NCBI RefSeq assembly: GCF_000025305.1
Contig: NC_013740.1
Span: 124,001 to 188,000, forward strand
From: Acidaminococcus fermentans DSM 20731
GTDB taxonomy: Bacteria; Bacillota; Negativicutes; Acidaminococcales; Acidaminococcaceae
Direction: 5' to 3'
DNA length: 64,000 nt
The notes beneath the pieces are model-generated. The model searched no databases. It was not told the origin of the DNA and saw nothing but the letters and a program-made list of their open reading frames with translations. This document shows, in pieces, positions 8,078-15,468 of this stretch. Made by a program: the position numbers and the translations under genes. Every line of letters begins with the position of its first letter. The stretch's first letter is position 1.

Positions 8078-9445
8078 TTATTTGTCGAATTTATAGAAGG
8101 GGTTGTGACCGCCGTCACCTTTCCCTCTGATAAATTGCTTGCCCATCCGGATGTACTGCACCAGAGGAATATGGGCAGGGCATACGAAAGCACAGGAACC
8201 GCATTCGATGCAGGCATGGCAGAAGAACCGTTCTGCATCATCCCAGTTCTGCTTCTTCACGGCCTGGACGATTTCCGTCGGTTCCAGCTTCATGGGGCAG
8301 GCATCCACGCAGCGGGCGCAGTGGACGCAGGGATCCGGTTCCACATACTGGGCAAAAGGAGATTTGGAATTGAAGATCAGGAGACCGCTGGAACCCTTGG
8401 TGATGGGGTAATCCAGGGAGTTGACGGCAAAGCCCATCATCATCCCGCCGGCAACGATCTTGCCGGGATCCCCTTTCAGACCGCCGGCGGCTTTTTCCAC
8501 CGCGTCACTGAACAGGGTGCCCAGGCGGACGATATAGTTCCCCGGTTTGTTGACGCCGTCACCGCTGATGGTCACGACTCTTTCGTACAGGGGGATGTTG
8601 TTCTTTACGGCACGGCAGGCTGCCACGGCAGTACCCACGTTGTCCACGATCACACCTACATCTGCAGGCAGACCCCGGTCAGGGACCGTACGGCCGGTAG
8701 CGGCATAGATCAGGTGTTTTTCAGAACCCTGGGGATACTTTTCCTTGCAGACGCAGACTTCGATGTTGGCTTCGCCGGCCACTTTCTTCTGCATCAGCTC
8801 GATGGCATCGGGTTTGTTGTCTTCGATGCCGATGATGCCTTTGGCAGCGCCGGAGGCCAGCATGAAGTACTTCAGGCCCTGGATGATTTCGTCGGCGTAT
8901 TCCAGCAGGGTACGGTGGTCAGCCGTGACGAAGGGTTCGCATTCGATCCCGTTCAGCAGGATCGTGTCGATGGGGCAGTGGCCTTCCTTGGGAGGCGCAT
9001 ACTTTACAGCCGTGGGGAAGGTGGCGCCGCCCATGCCGGCAATCCCTTTTTCCCGCAGGACCTGACGGATCAGATCCGGGGTGATTTCTTCCTCACTGCG
9101 GGGCTTGATATCCTCGCACAGAGTGTCCTGGCCATCATTCTTGATGACCACGCACTGGGAAATCATGCCGTGGGGCATATACCGATTTTCCAGTTTCATG
9201 ACCATGCCGCTGACGCTGGCATGGATGTTGGTGCTGACGAAACCGCCTGCTTCACCAATCACCTGTCCGATCGTGACCTTATCCCCTGGTTTAACCACCG
9301 GTTTGGCCGGAGCACCAATGTGCTGGGAAAGAGGAATGTACACCACGTCCGGAGCCGGGCATCTTTCGATAGCCACTTTGTCGGTCAAGGACTTGCTGGG
9401 GGGTACTTCTACACCGCCCATGAAACTTGCTTCTTGTGCAGACAT
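8078..9445 (-). CDS. rnfC: Rnf complex subunit C, NADH-binding
   Basis: RnfC is the cytoplasmic subunit that binds NAD(H) and FMN. The 455-residue product has an N-terminal barrel-sandwich domain, a Gly-rich nucleotide site (GIAGMGGATFPTAVK, about residue 135), LLNGIECEPF, and two C-terminal 4Fe-4S motifs (CVHCARCVDACP and CIECGSCAFVCP). GAGGTG precedes the ATG at normal spacing. It is the first gene of the rnf transcript and lies right after the promoter. Confidence 0.96.
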   Translation of the reverse strand: MSAQEASFMGGVEVPPSKSLTDKVAIERCPAPDVVYIPLSQHIGAPAKPVVKPGDKVTIGQVIGEAGGFVSTNIHASVSGMVMKLENRYMPHGMISQCVVIKNDGQDTLCEDIKPRSEEEITPDLIRQVLREKGIAGMGGATFPTAVKYAPPKEGHCPIDTILLNGIECEPFVTADHRTLLEYADEIIQGLKYFMLASGAAKGIIGIEDNKPDAIELMQKKVAGEANIEVCVCKEKYPQGSEKHLIYAATGRTVPDRGLPADVGVIVDNVGTAVAACRAVKNNIPLYERVVTISGDGVNKPGNYIVRLGTLFSDAVEKAAGGLKGDPGKIVAGGMMMGFAVNSLDYPITKGSSGLLIFNSKSPFAQYVEPDPCVHCARCVDACPMKLEPTEIVQAVKKQNWDDAERFFCHACIECGSCAFVCPAHIPLVQYIRMGKQFIRGKGDGGHNPFYKFDK

Positions 9446-9487
9446 TCAGTTCACCTCTAACCTTTCATGTGTCAACTTCAAGTAAAA

Positions 9488-9516
9488 ATTATATATTGTT
9501 AAATCACAAAAAACAA
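9488..9516 (-). promoter_or_regulatory. Promoter of the rnfCDGEAB-apbE transcript
   Basis: On the minus strand TTGTTT (-35) and a consensus TATAAT (-10) are separated by 17 bp, about 43 bp before the rnfC start. The surrounding DNA is much richer in A/T than the genes. Confidence 0.6.
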
Positions 9517-9593
9517 GGGGTGAAAGGGGGATGAAAAAGGAAAGAGGAAGAATGGAAAAGAGAATTTTCTTCTCAAAAAGTTTACAAAAAAAC

Positions 9594-9622
9594 ATGACGA
9601 AAATTGTAAAATAGTTTATAAT
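9594..9622 (+). promoter_or_regulatory. Promoter of the radical SAM gene
   Basis: ATGACG and TATAAT are spaced by 17 bp, about 120 bp before the start codon. It is divergent from the rnf promoter inside the same A/T-rich spacer of roughly 300 bp. The purine-rich run between the two promoters (9515-9570) contains no gene. Confidence 0.5.
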
Positions 9623-9744
9623 AATGAACGTGGCAGATGGATTTTTGTACAGCTGAAAGAATTGAAGAAATCTTGTGAAAACACTGTCTATATAGCCATA
9701 TATATTTTAGGAAGAGATTTATCAAAAATCTGGAGGAAACGCTC

Positions 9745-10653
9745 ATGTTTGGTCTTTATTTCGATGATTACGATACGCCGGTGTTCCGTCCCCCCAGTGA
9801 AGCCAACAGCTTCATCCTGCGGGTGACCCGGGGCTGTGCCCACAACACCTGCACCTTCTGCGCCATGTACAAGGATGTGCGGTTTTCCGTCTGCCCGGAT
9901 GAGGAAATCTCCCGGCAGATCGCCCTGGCGGCCCGGTATGCCCGGAACCAGGTGAAACGGATCTTCCTGGCGGACGGGGATGCCCTGGTGCTGCCTACGG
10001 AAAAACTGCTGAAGATCCTGGCTGTGCTCTACCGGACTTTTCCCAATCTCCAGCGGGTCACCTCCTATGCCGGGCCCCGGGACATCCTGCGAAAAAGCGA
10101 TGAAGACATGGTCCGCCTCCGGGAAGCGGGACTGAAAATGCTGTATTTTGGCCTGGAAACCGGGGACGATTCCCTCCTGGCCCGGATCAAAAAAGGGGTC
10201 ACGGCGGAAGAAGCCGTTGCCGCCGGCCAGAAGGTGGTCCGCTGCGGTATGAAGCTGTCCATGATGGTGATCGCCGGACTGGGCGGAAAGGCGGACAGTG
10301 AACGCCATGCGGTGAACACCGGGAAAGCCGTCACCGCCATCCAGCCCAACATGCTCAGTGTGCTGACCCTGCGGCTGTACAAAGGGACGGAAATGCTCCG
10401 GCAGTTCGAAGCCGGGGAATTTGAGCTGCTGTCCCCGGCGGGGCTGGCCCGGGAAGTCCATACCATGCTGGAAAATGTGGAGATCCGGCCGGAAAACCAC
10501 ACCCTGTTCCGGAGCAACCACATCTCCAACTACGTGCCTCTGGCAGGCACCCTGCCCCAGGACCGGGACCGGCTGCTCCGGGAACTGGATGTTTCCATGG
10601 AAAAGCTTTCAAAATTGACGGATTGGGAAGTTTATACTAATATGGAGTATTGA
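9745..10653 (+). CDS. Radical SAM protein of unknown substrate
   Basis: This 302-residue protein opens with a radical SAM core. The cluster motif is C-AHNT-C-TF-C (residues about 31-39), a Cx4CxxC variant typical of Elp3/HemN-like branches rather than the classic Cx3CxxC. YFGLETGDD near residue 135 is a conserved radical SAM strand. Beyond about residue 220 there is no recognisable extra domain. SD TGGAGG precedes the ATG. It stands alone between divergent promoters and a hairpin, so context does not reveal the substrate. Confidence 0.83.
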   Translation: MFGLYFDDYDTPVFRPPSEANSFILRVTRGCAHNTCTFCAMYKDVRFSVCPDEEISRQIALAARYARNQVKRIFLADGDALVLPTEKLLKILAVLYRTFPNLQRVTSYAGPRDILRKSDEDMVRLREAGLKMLYFGLETGDDSLLARIKKGVTAEEAVAAGQKVVRCGMKLSMMVIAGLGGKADSERHAVNTGKAVTAIQPNMLSVLTLRLYKGTEMLRQFEAGEFELLSPAGLAREVHTMLENVEIRPENHTLFRSNHISNYVPLAGTLPQDRDRLLRELDVSMEKLSKLTDWEVYTNMEY

Positions 10654-10659
10654 GAATAA

Positions 10660-10835
10660 GGCTGCTGCATGGGAAGAGGAGCAGCCTGTCAACAGTCAGC
10701 TGTCAACGGTCAATGGCCAAAAGAGGCCAGCAAAGCTGGCTCCGAACAACGAAAAAAGGTCCGGTGGAACAACGTTTTTACAATTTCAAGGTCAATTTGC
10801 AAAAATCGATCTCCAACGGCTGCTGACCGCTGACC
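10660..10835. repeat. Hairpin plus dispersed intergenic repeat (short version)
   Basis: A 7-bp stem GGCTGCT/AGCAGCC (10660-10686) is followed by tandem GTCAACAGTCAGCTGTCAACGG-like units. Next come a GCCAGCAAAGCTGGC hairpin with GAACAACG (10727-10752) and a block ending GGCTGCTGACCGCTGACC (10782-10834). The last two blocks recur in the same order at 55080-55271, where an extra hairpin sits between them. No gene is visible. Confidence 0.7.
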
Positions 10836-10872
10836 AAAAGGCTCTTCCGGGTACAAGAAAAGAGGCACCAAA

Positions 10873-11571
10873 ATGAAACTGCATAAGCTCGTTACAGCGC
10901 TGATCCTGGCTGTGCTGGCTCTGCCCCTTTCAGCCGGTGCGGCTGCCCATCGGACAGCCCCTCTGAAAGTGGGAGACAAGGGCTGGAAAGTCAAAACGGT
11001 GCAGATCAAACTGAACGCCATCGGTATGAAAACACCCCAGACGGGAAAATACACCAGGGAACTGGAAGGCCAGGTCCGGAACTTCCAGAAGGAACACCGG
11101 CTGCCGGCCACCGGGAAAGTGGATGACACCACCTATTTCCGGATCCAGGAAGCCGCCTTCGAAAAAGAGGGCATCCATGGAATCAGGGGCGAAGACGTGG
11201 TCCGGACGGCCTCCCGGTACAAGGGTGTGCCCTACAGCTTCGGGGGAACCACGCCCCGGGCTTTCGACTGCTCCGGCTACGTCCAGTATGTGTTCCGCCA
11301 GCACCGGGCCCAGCTGCCCAGGACGGCGGATCTGCAGTATGAGAAGGGTCTTTTTGTGACCCAGCGGCAATTGAAACCGGGGGATCTGGTGTTCTTCTCC
11401 ACCTATGAACCCGGAGCGTCCCATGTGGGCATCTATGCAGGAAACGGGCTGTTCTGGAACGCCACCTCTTCCCGGGGAGTGCGGCTGTGCAGCCTGTCCG
11501 ATGATTATTGGAAATCCAGATATTACGGTGCAAAACGGGTCCTGGTCCCGGTGCACAAATCATATCGCTAA
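10873..11571 (+). CDS. Exported NlpC/P60 peptidoglycan endopeptidase with N-terminal peptidoglycan-binding domain
   Basis: This 232-residue protein has a signal peptide (about residues 1-25, ending SAGAAA). A PG_binding_1 domain covers about residues 32-95 (LKVGDKGWKVKTVQIKLN and FQKEHRLPATGKVDDTTY). The NlpC/P60 domain runs from about residue 112 to the end. The catalytic Cys is in FDCSGYVQYVF and the His in ASHVGIYAG; the third polar residue is probably the Asn of LFWNATSS. The family cleaves D-Glu-diamino acid bonds in stem peptides. It precedes an AcoR-like regulator with a 21-bp gap. Confidence 0.93.
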   Translation: MKLHKLVTALILAVLALPLSAGAAAHRTAPLKVGDKGWKVKTVQIKLNAIGMKTPQTGKYTRELEGQVRNFQKEHRLPATGKVDDTTYFRIQEAAFEKEGIHGIRGEDVVRTASRYKGVPYSFGGTTPRAFDCSGYVQYVFRQHRAQLPRTADLQYEKGLFVTQRQLKPGDLVFFSTYEPGASHVGIYAGNGLFWNATSSRGVRLCSLSDDYWKSRYYGAKRVLVPVHKSYR

Positions 11572-11592
11572 AGCGAATCAGGGGGTAAATCG

Positions 11593-13512
11593 ATGATTAG
11601 GGAACGACGCAACAAGGAAAAGCTGACCAGCTACTACAATAAATTTGTGGACGAGGGGATCATAGATCCCAACGTCCATCCGTGGGTGGCGGAGTCCTGG
11701 CGCCGGTGCGAAGCACGGAAACTGGAACATGAGACCATGCCGGCCAACGGGGTGCGGCTGTCTCCCCAGGAACTGGCCAAGGCACTGGAAGTCCATGAGG
11801 ACGTGGTGAAGTATGTGGACGGGCTCTTTGAACAGAACAAACAGTATTTCAATTCCCACAATCTGAGCATGCTGCTGGTGAATGAAGAGGGATATGTGCT
11901 GAAGAACTACGCCCTGCCCTTTTTCCAGCGGAGCATCGAGGATATCCAGGGCATGCGGGTCCTGGAGGAGGATGTGGGCACGTCCAGCATCTGTGTGGCC
12001 CGGAGCCACAATGTGCCTTTCCTGATGTTCGGACCGGAGATGTGGATCCGGGAAAGCCATTCCGGAGATGCCTGCTCCGCTCCCATCGAAGTGGGCGGCC
12101 AGTGCCGGTACATCCTGTCCCTGTTCTCCCTGGACCAGAATGATCTGCCCTACGACATCCTGCTGAGCCTGCTGATGACCATGAAATACTCTGTGGAGAA
12201 TTTCCTGAACATGCTGGCCTACTGGAAGGTCTGCGGCCTGATCTCGGAAGAGATCCCGGCTTCGGTCTACTGGGTGAACCAGGACGGCAGCCTGCGGTAC
12301 AGCAACACCAACGGGAAAAAGCGGCTGGATGGGAAGGAACGGCTGGACGAAGTGTTCCTGAACTATGAACACATCCCCATCCAGAAGGGATTGTCCGGGA
12401 AGAGCACCATCCGGAAGGAAATCACCTGGATCACCCAGGAACGGACCTATGAGGATGTGACCAGTGTACTGCCGGTGAAAGCCGGCGGCAAAGTGGACAG
12501 CGTGGTGATTATCACCATGGCCATCGAGGACCTGAAGACCACCATTGCCCATGCCACCGGATACAGCTCCCGGTACAGCCTTTACAGCATGGTGGGCAAC
12601 TCCAGCGAATTCCTGGCCCTCCAGCACAAAGCGGCCCGGGTGGCCCGGGGAGACAACAACCTGCTGCTCCAGGGCGAACCGGGTACCGGCAAGCAGCGGC
12701 TGGCCCACGGGATCCATCAGGCCAGCCCCCGGGCAGCGGCTCCTCTCATTACCGTCCGGGGCCATGACGGCTCGGAAGCGGAACTGGAAGCGGAATTCTT
12801 CGGCAGTGATGACGGCGCCGGCCATGTGACCGCCGGAGCCCTGGAACTGGCCAACGGGGGAACCCTGTTCCTGGATGAAATCGAAAAATTCCCCACCAAG
12901 CTGGAAGATGCCCTGGCGGATGCCCTGCGCAACGGGGTCCGGAACTGGGAAACCGGCACCCGCCGGAAATACAATGTGCGGGTGATCGCCGCCTGCGACT
13001 CCAACCTGAAACGACTGACGGACAAGGGACTGTTCTCCCGGAACCTGTATGAACAGGTGATCGGGACGGTGATCCGGGTTCCGCCCCTGCGGGAACGGGT
13101 GGAAGATGTGGAAGTGATCGCCAACCACATCCTGACGGAAATGGCCGCCCGGCACAACATGCCCAGCAAGACCCTTTCCCGGGAAGCTCTCCAGCTGCTG
13201 AACAGCTGCCAGTGGCCCGGCAACATCAAACAGCTCCAGGGGGTCATCGAACAGGCCTTCTTCCACACTTCCGGCAGTGTCATCGAAGCATCCCACATCA
13301 AACTGCCGGGAGAACACCGGATCGAAAAATCCTGGAAGCATGACAAGGATGCCTTTGTGGCCGCCTGGAAAGCTGCGGGAGGCAATATCAGCAAACTGGC
13401 GCTGATGCTGGATGTAAGCCGGGTGACCCTGTACCGGTATCTGAAAAAATTCAATCTGGGCCCGGAAGAAAAGAAAAACCGGGGCAAGAAAGCAAAGACG
13501 GAAGAAAAATAA
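11593..13512 (+). CDS. AcoR-like regulator with AAA+ domain lacking GAFTGA, Fis-type HTH
   Basis: This 639-residue protein resembles sigma-54-type activators of the AcoR branch. The N-terminal region has the family WVAESWRRC motif and a GAF-like sensor domain (about residues 75-210). The AAA+ domain runs from about residue 330 with Walker A GEPGTGKQ and Walker B TLFLDEIEKF. The C-terminus has a Fis-type HTH (NISKLALMLDVSRVTLYRYL). Where these activators carry ELFG..GAFTGA, this one reads EFFGSDDGAGHVTAGALELA, so the sigma-54-contacting loop is missing. The second arginine of the usual FREDLYYRL is also absent (LFSRNLYEQV). It may bind DNA without activating sigma-54 promoters, as TyrR does. 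Ligand unknown. Confidence 0.85.
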   Translation: MIRERRNKEKLTSYYNKFVDEGIIDPNVHPWVAESWRRCEARKLEHETMPANGVRLSPQELAKALEVHEDVVKYVDGLFEQNKQYFNSHNLSMLLVNEEGYVLKNYALPFFQRSIEDIQGMRVLEEDVGTSSICVARSHNVPFLMFGPEMWIRESHSGDACSAPIEVGGQCRYILSLFSLDQNDLPYDILLSLLMTMKYSVENFLNMLAYWKVCGLISEEIPASVYWVNQDGSLRYSNTNGKKRLDGKERLDEVFLNYEHIPIQKGLSGKSTIRKEITWITQERTYEDVTSVLPVKAGGKVDSVVIITMAIEDLKTTIAHATGYSSRYSLYSMVGNSSEFLALQHKAARVARGDNNLLLQGEPGTGKQRLAHGIHQASPRAAAPLITVRGHDGSEAELEAEFFGSDDGAGHVTAGALELANGGTLFLDEIEKFPTKLEDALADALRNGVRNWETGTRRKYNVRVIAACDSNLKRLTDKGLFSRNLYEQVIGTVIRVPPLRERVEDVEVIANHILTEMAARHNMPSKTLSREALQLLNSCQWPGNIKQLQGVIEQAFFHTSGSVIEASHIKLPGEHRIEKSWKHDKDAFVAAWKAAGGNISKLALMLDVSRVTLYRYLKKFNLGPEEKKNRGKKAKTEEK

Positions 13513-13518
13513 AAAATC

Positions 13519-13579
13519 AGCTGTCAACGGTCAACGGCTAAAAGAGGGTGTTGCATACAAGGTGCAACACCCCCCTATT
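13519..13579 (+). terminator. Terminator-like hairpin with adjoining GTCAACGG repeat
   Basis: A short tandem tract (CAGCTGTCAACGGTCAACGG) is followed by a 10-bp stem GGGTGTTGCA / TGCAACACCC and a weak CCCTATTT tail. It separates the regulator gene from trmB. The stem sequence GTGTTGCA recurs before luxS. Confidence 0.6.
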
Positions 13580-13602
13580 TCCATGACAAGGAGAAACAAC
13601 AC

Positions 13603-14244
13603 ATGCGTTTACGAAAGAAACCCTGGATCCCTCAGGCCCTGGAAGAGTACCGGGGAAAAGAACTGCTGGAAGACGGACTGGAACAGTATCGGGGCCAGTG
13701 GTCCCAACAGGTGCTGGGGGGCCGTCCGGTCCAGCTGGAAATCGGCTGCGGCAAGGGGCAGTTCCTGGCAGCCATGAGCCAGCTCCATCCGGAAATCGGC
13801 TACCTGGGCATTGAAACCCAGCGGGATGTGTGCTATTACGGCGTGAAGAAGATCCGGGAAGGGGAAATCCCCAATGCCCGGATCCTCCATGCTGACGCCG
13901 CCCATCTCCTGGACTGGTTCGCTCCGGGAGAAGTGGACCAGATCTACCTGAATTTCAGCGATCCCTGGCCCAAGGCCCGGCATGCCAAACGGCGGCTGAC
14001 TTACCGGACTTTCCTGGCCCAGTACAAAGAGATCCTGAAGCCGGGGGGACATCTCCGGTTCAAAACGGACAATGATGATCTGTTTGCCTTTTCTGTAGAG
14101 GAGTTCAAGGAATTTGGCCTGGAAATCGTGGCACTGTCCACGGATCTCCACCATACGGACATCCTCAACGAAGCCCAGACGGAATATGAGCAGAAGTTCA
14201 GTGCCCGGGGCAAGAACATCAACTTCTGCGAAGTGGCCTTTTAA
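13603..14244 (+). CDS. trmB: tRNA (guanine-N7-)-methyltransferase
   Basis: TrmB methylates G46 in the variable loop of tRNAs using S-adenosylmethionine. The 213-residue product contains the SAM-binding EIGCGKGQFLA (about residue 46) and YLGIETQ. The family signature NFSDPWPKARHAKRRL sits near residues 120-135 with the catalytic Asp, and FKTDNDDLFAFS follows. AAGGAG precedes the ATG. Length is typical. Confidence 0.96.
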   Translation: MRLRKKPWIPQALEEYRGKELLEDGLEQYRGQWSQQVLGGRPVQLEIGCGKGQFLAAMSQLHPEIGYLGIETQRDVCYYGVKKIREGEIPNARILHADAAHLLDWFAPGEVDQIYLNFSDPWPKARHAKRRLTYRTFLAQYKEILKPGGHLRFKTDNDDLFAFSVEEFKEFGLEIVALSTDLHHTDILNEAQTEYEQKFSARGKNINFCEVAF

Positions 14245-14262
14245 CGGCGCCGAGGCGGAGCT

Positions 14263-15468
14263 ATGGGAAAACGGTTTTTAATCTGGGACAATCCCCGGGA
14301 TGCACTGGTGAACCTGGTGTATTTCCTGATGATCCTGGGGGGCGTGAACATTTTCAGCGCCAGTTTCGTGGCGGCGGCGGATATGTTCGGCAACGGGTAC
14401 CATTATCTGATCCGGTATGCCATTTACGGGGCCATCGGACTGGGGCTGATGCACTGGGTGGGCCGGAAATGGGACTATCACCAGTTCTTCCGGGTTGACC
14501 AGCTGCTGTGCGTGGGCTGTACGGTCCTTTTGATTGCCGTGGACATTTTCGGCAAGGCCACCAAAGGGGCCCAGCGCTGGCTGATCCTGGGACCTTTTTC
14601 CTTTCAGCCTTCCGAATTCGTGAAACTGGCGGTGATCCTCCTGGGGGCCCATTTCCTGGGCCGGGTGATGGAACAGGGGAAAACACCCCATCTCCACCGG
14701 AAGGATACCTGTCAGGCCTTCCTGGAAGCGGCGTTCATGTCCTTCCTGGTGCTGATCCAGCCGGATATGGGGACGGCTTCCATTATCCTGACCCTGATGA
14801 TCGTACTGTACCTGCTGGCGGGACTGCCCTGGAAAGAATTCGGCATCCTGGTGGGGGTGCTCCTGGGCGGGGCTGTGGCGGCCGTGATCCAGGCTCCCTA
14901 CCGGCTGAACCGGATGCGGATCTGGCTGACGCCGGAACTGGATCCCCAGGGCAACGGGTACCAGGCGGTCCAGGCCAAAATGGCCATCGGCAGCGGGGGA
15001 ATCTTCGGTGAACCCTTCGGCATGGGCACCAGCAAGTTCTTTTACCTGCCGGAAGCCCATACGGATTTTGCCTTTGCCATTTTCTGCCAGGAATGGGGCT
15101 TTCTGGGAGCCCTGTTCCTGATGCTGGTATTCCTGCTCATGGGACTGGCCCTGTACCGGATCGGGCAGAATACCCAGGACCGGAAGGGGTTCCTGCTGGT
15201 CAGCGGGGTGAATTTCCTGGTGGTGGGCCAGGCCATTGCCAATATGGCCATGGTCTGCGGCATCCTGCCGGTAATCGGGGTTCCGCTGTCCTTCATCAGT
15301 TATGGGGGCACTTCCCTGATCATCACCCTGGTGGGCATCGGCCTGGTGCTTTCCGTGTACCGGATGGAAATGGAACGGGGAAAACAGCCGGCCGGGTCCC
15401 GGGTGCCGCCCTCCGGTAACAGACCGTTCCAGCCGGGACGGAAAGAGACGGGGAGGTGGACCCGGTGA
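14263..15468 (+). CDS. SEDS-family peptidoglycan glycosyltransferase (FtsW/RodA/SpoVE type)
   Basis: This 401-residue protein has about ten membrane helices and polymerises lipid II together with a class B penicillin-binding protein. SEDS hallmarks are GAQRWLILGPFSFQPSEFVK (about residues 103-122), LIQPDMGTA with the conserved Asp, and GIFGEPFGMGTSKFFYLPEAH-type sequence near residue 250. The C-terminal tail of about 30 residues is basic and Pro-rich. Its stop overlaps the GTG start of a class B PBP, so it is the matched partner. FtsW and RodA cannot be separated with certainty; the PASTA-bearing partner favours an FtsW/SpoVE role. Confidence 0.9.
   Translation: MGKRFLIWDNPRDALVNLVYFLMILGGVNIFSASFVAAADMFGNGYHYLIRYAIYGAIGLGLMHWVGRKWDYHQFFRVDQLLCVGCTVLLIAVDIFGKATKGAQRWLILGPFSFQPSEFVKLAVILLGAHFLGRVMEQGKTPHLHRKDTCQAFLEAAFMSFLVLIQPDMGTASIILTLMIVLYLLAGLPWKEFGILVGVLLGGAVAAVIQAPYRLNRMRIWLTPELDPQGNGYQAVQAKMAIGSGGIFGEPFGMGTSKFFYLPEAHTDFAFAIFCQEWGFLGALFLMLVFLLMGLALYRIGQNTQDRKGFLLVSGVNFLVVGQAIANMAMVCGILPVIGVPLSFISYGGTSLIITLVGIGLVLSVYRMEMERGKQPAGSRVPPSGNRPFQPGRKETGRWTR

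Noticed and set aside
9496-9509. Possible Rex operator TTGTTAAATCACAA between the -35 and -10 of the rnf promoter
   Set aside because: Position is attractive, but Rex sites have half-sites separated by about six bases (18 bp in total). Here the TTGT and ACAA ends are only 14 bp apart, so the match is too weak.
11578-13527. A 649-codon open frame antisense to the AcoR-like regulator
   Set aside because: Low-complexity composition and no start signal; a shadow of the real gene.
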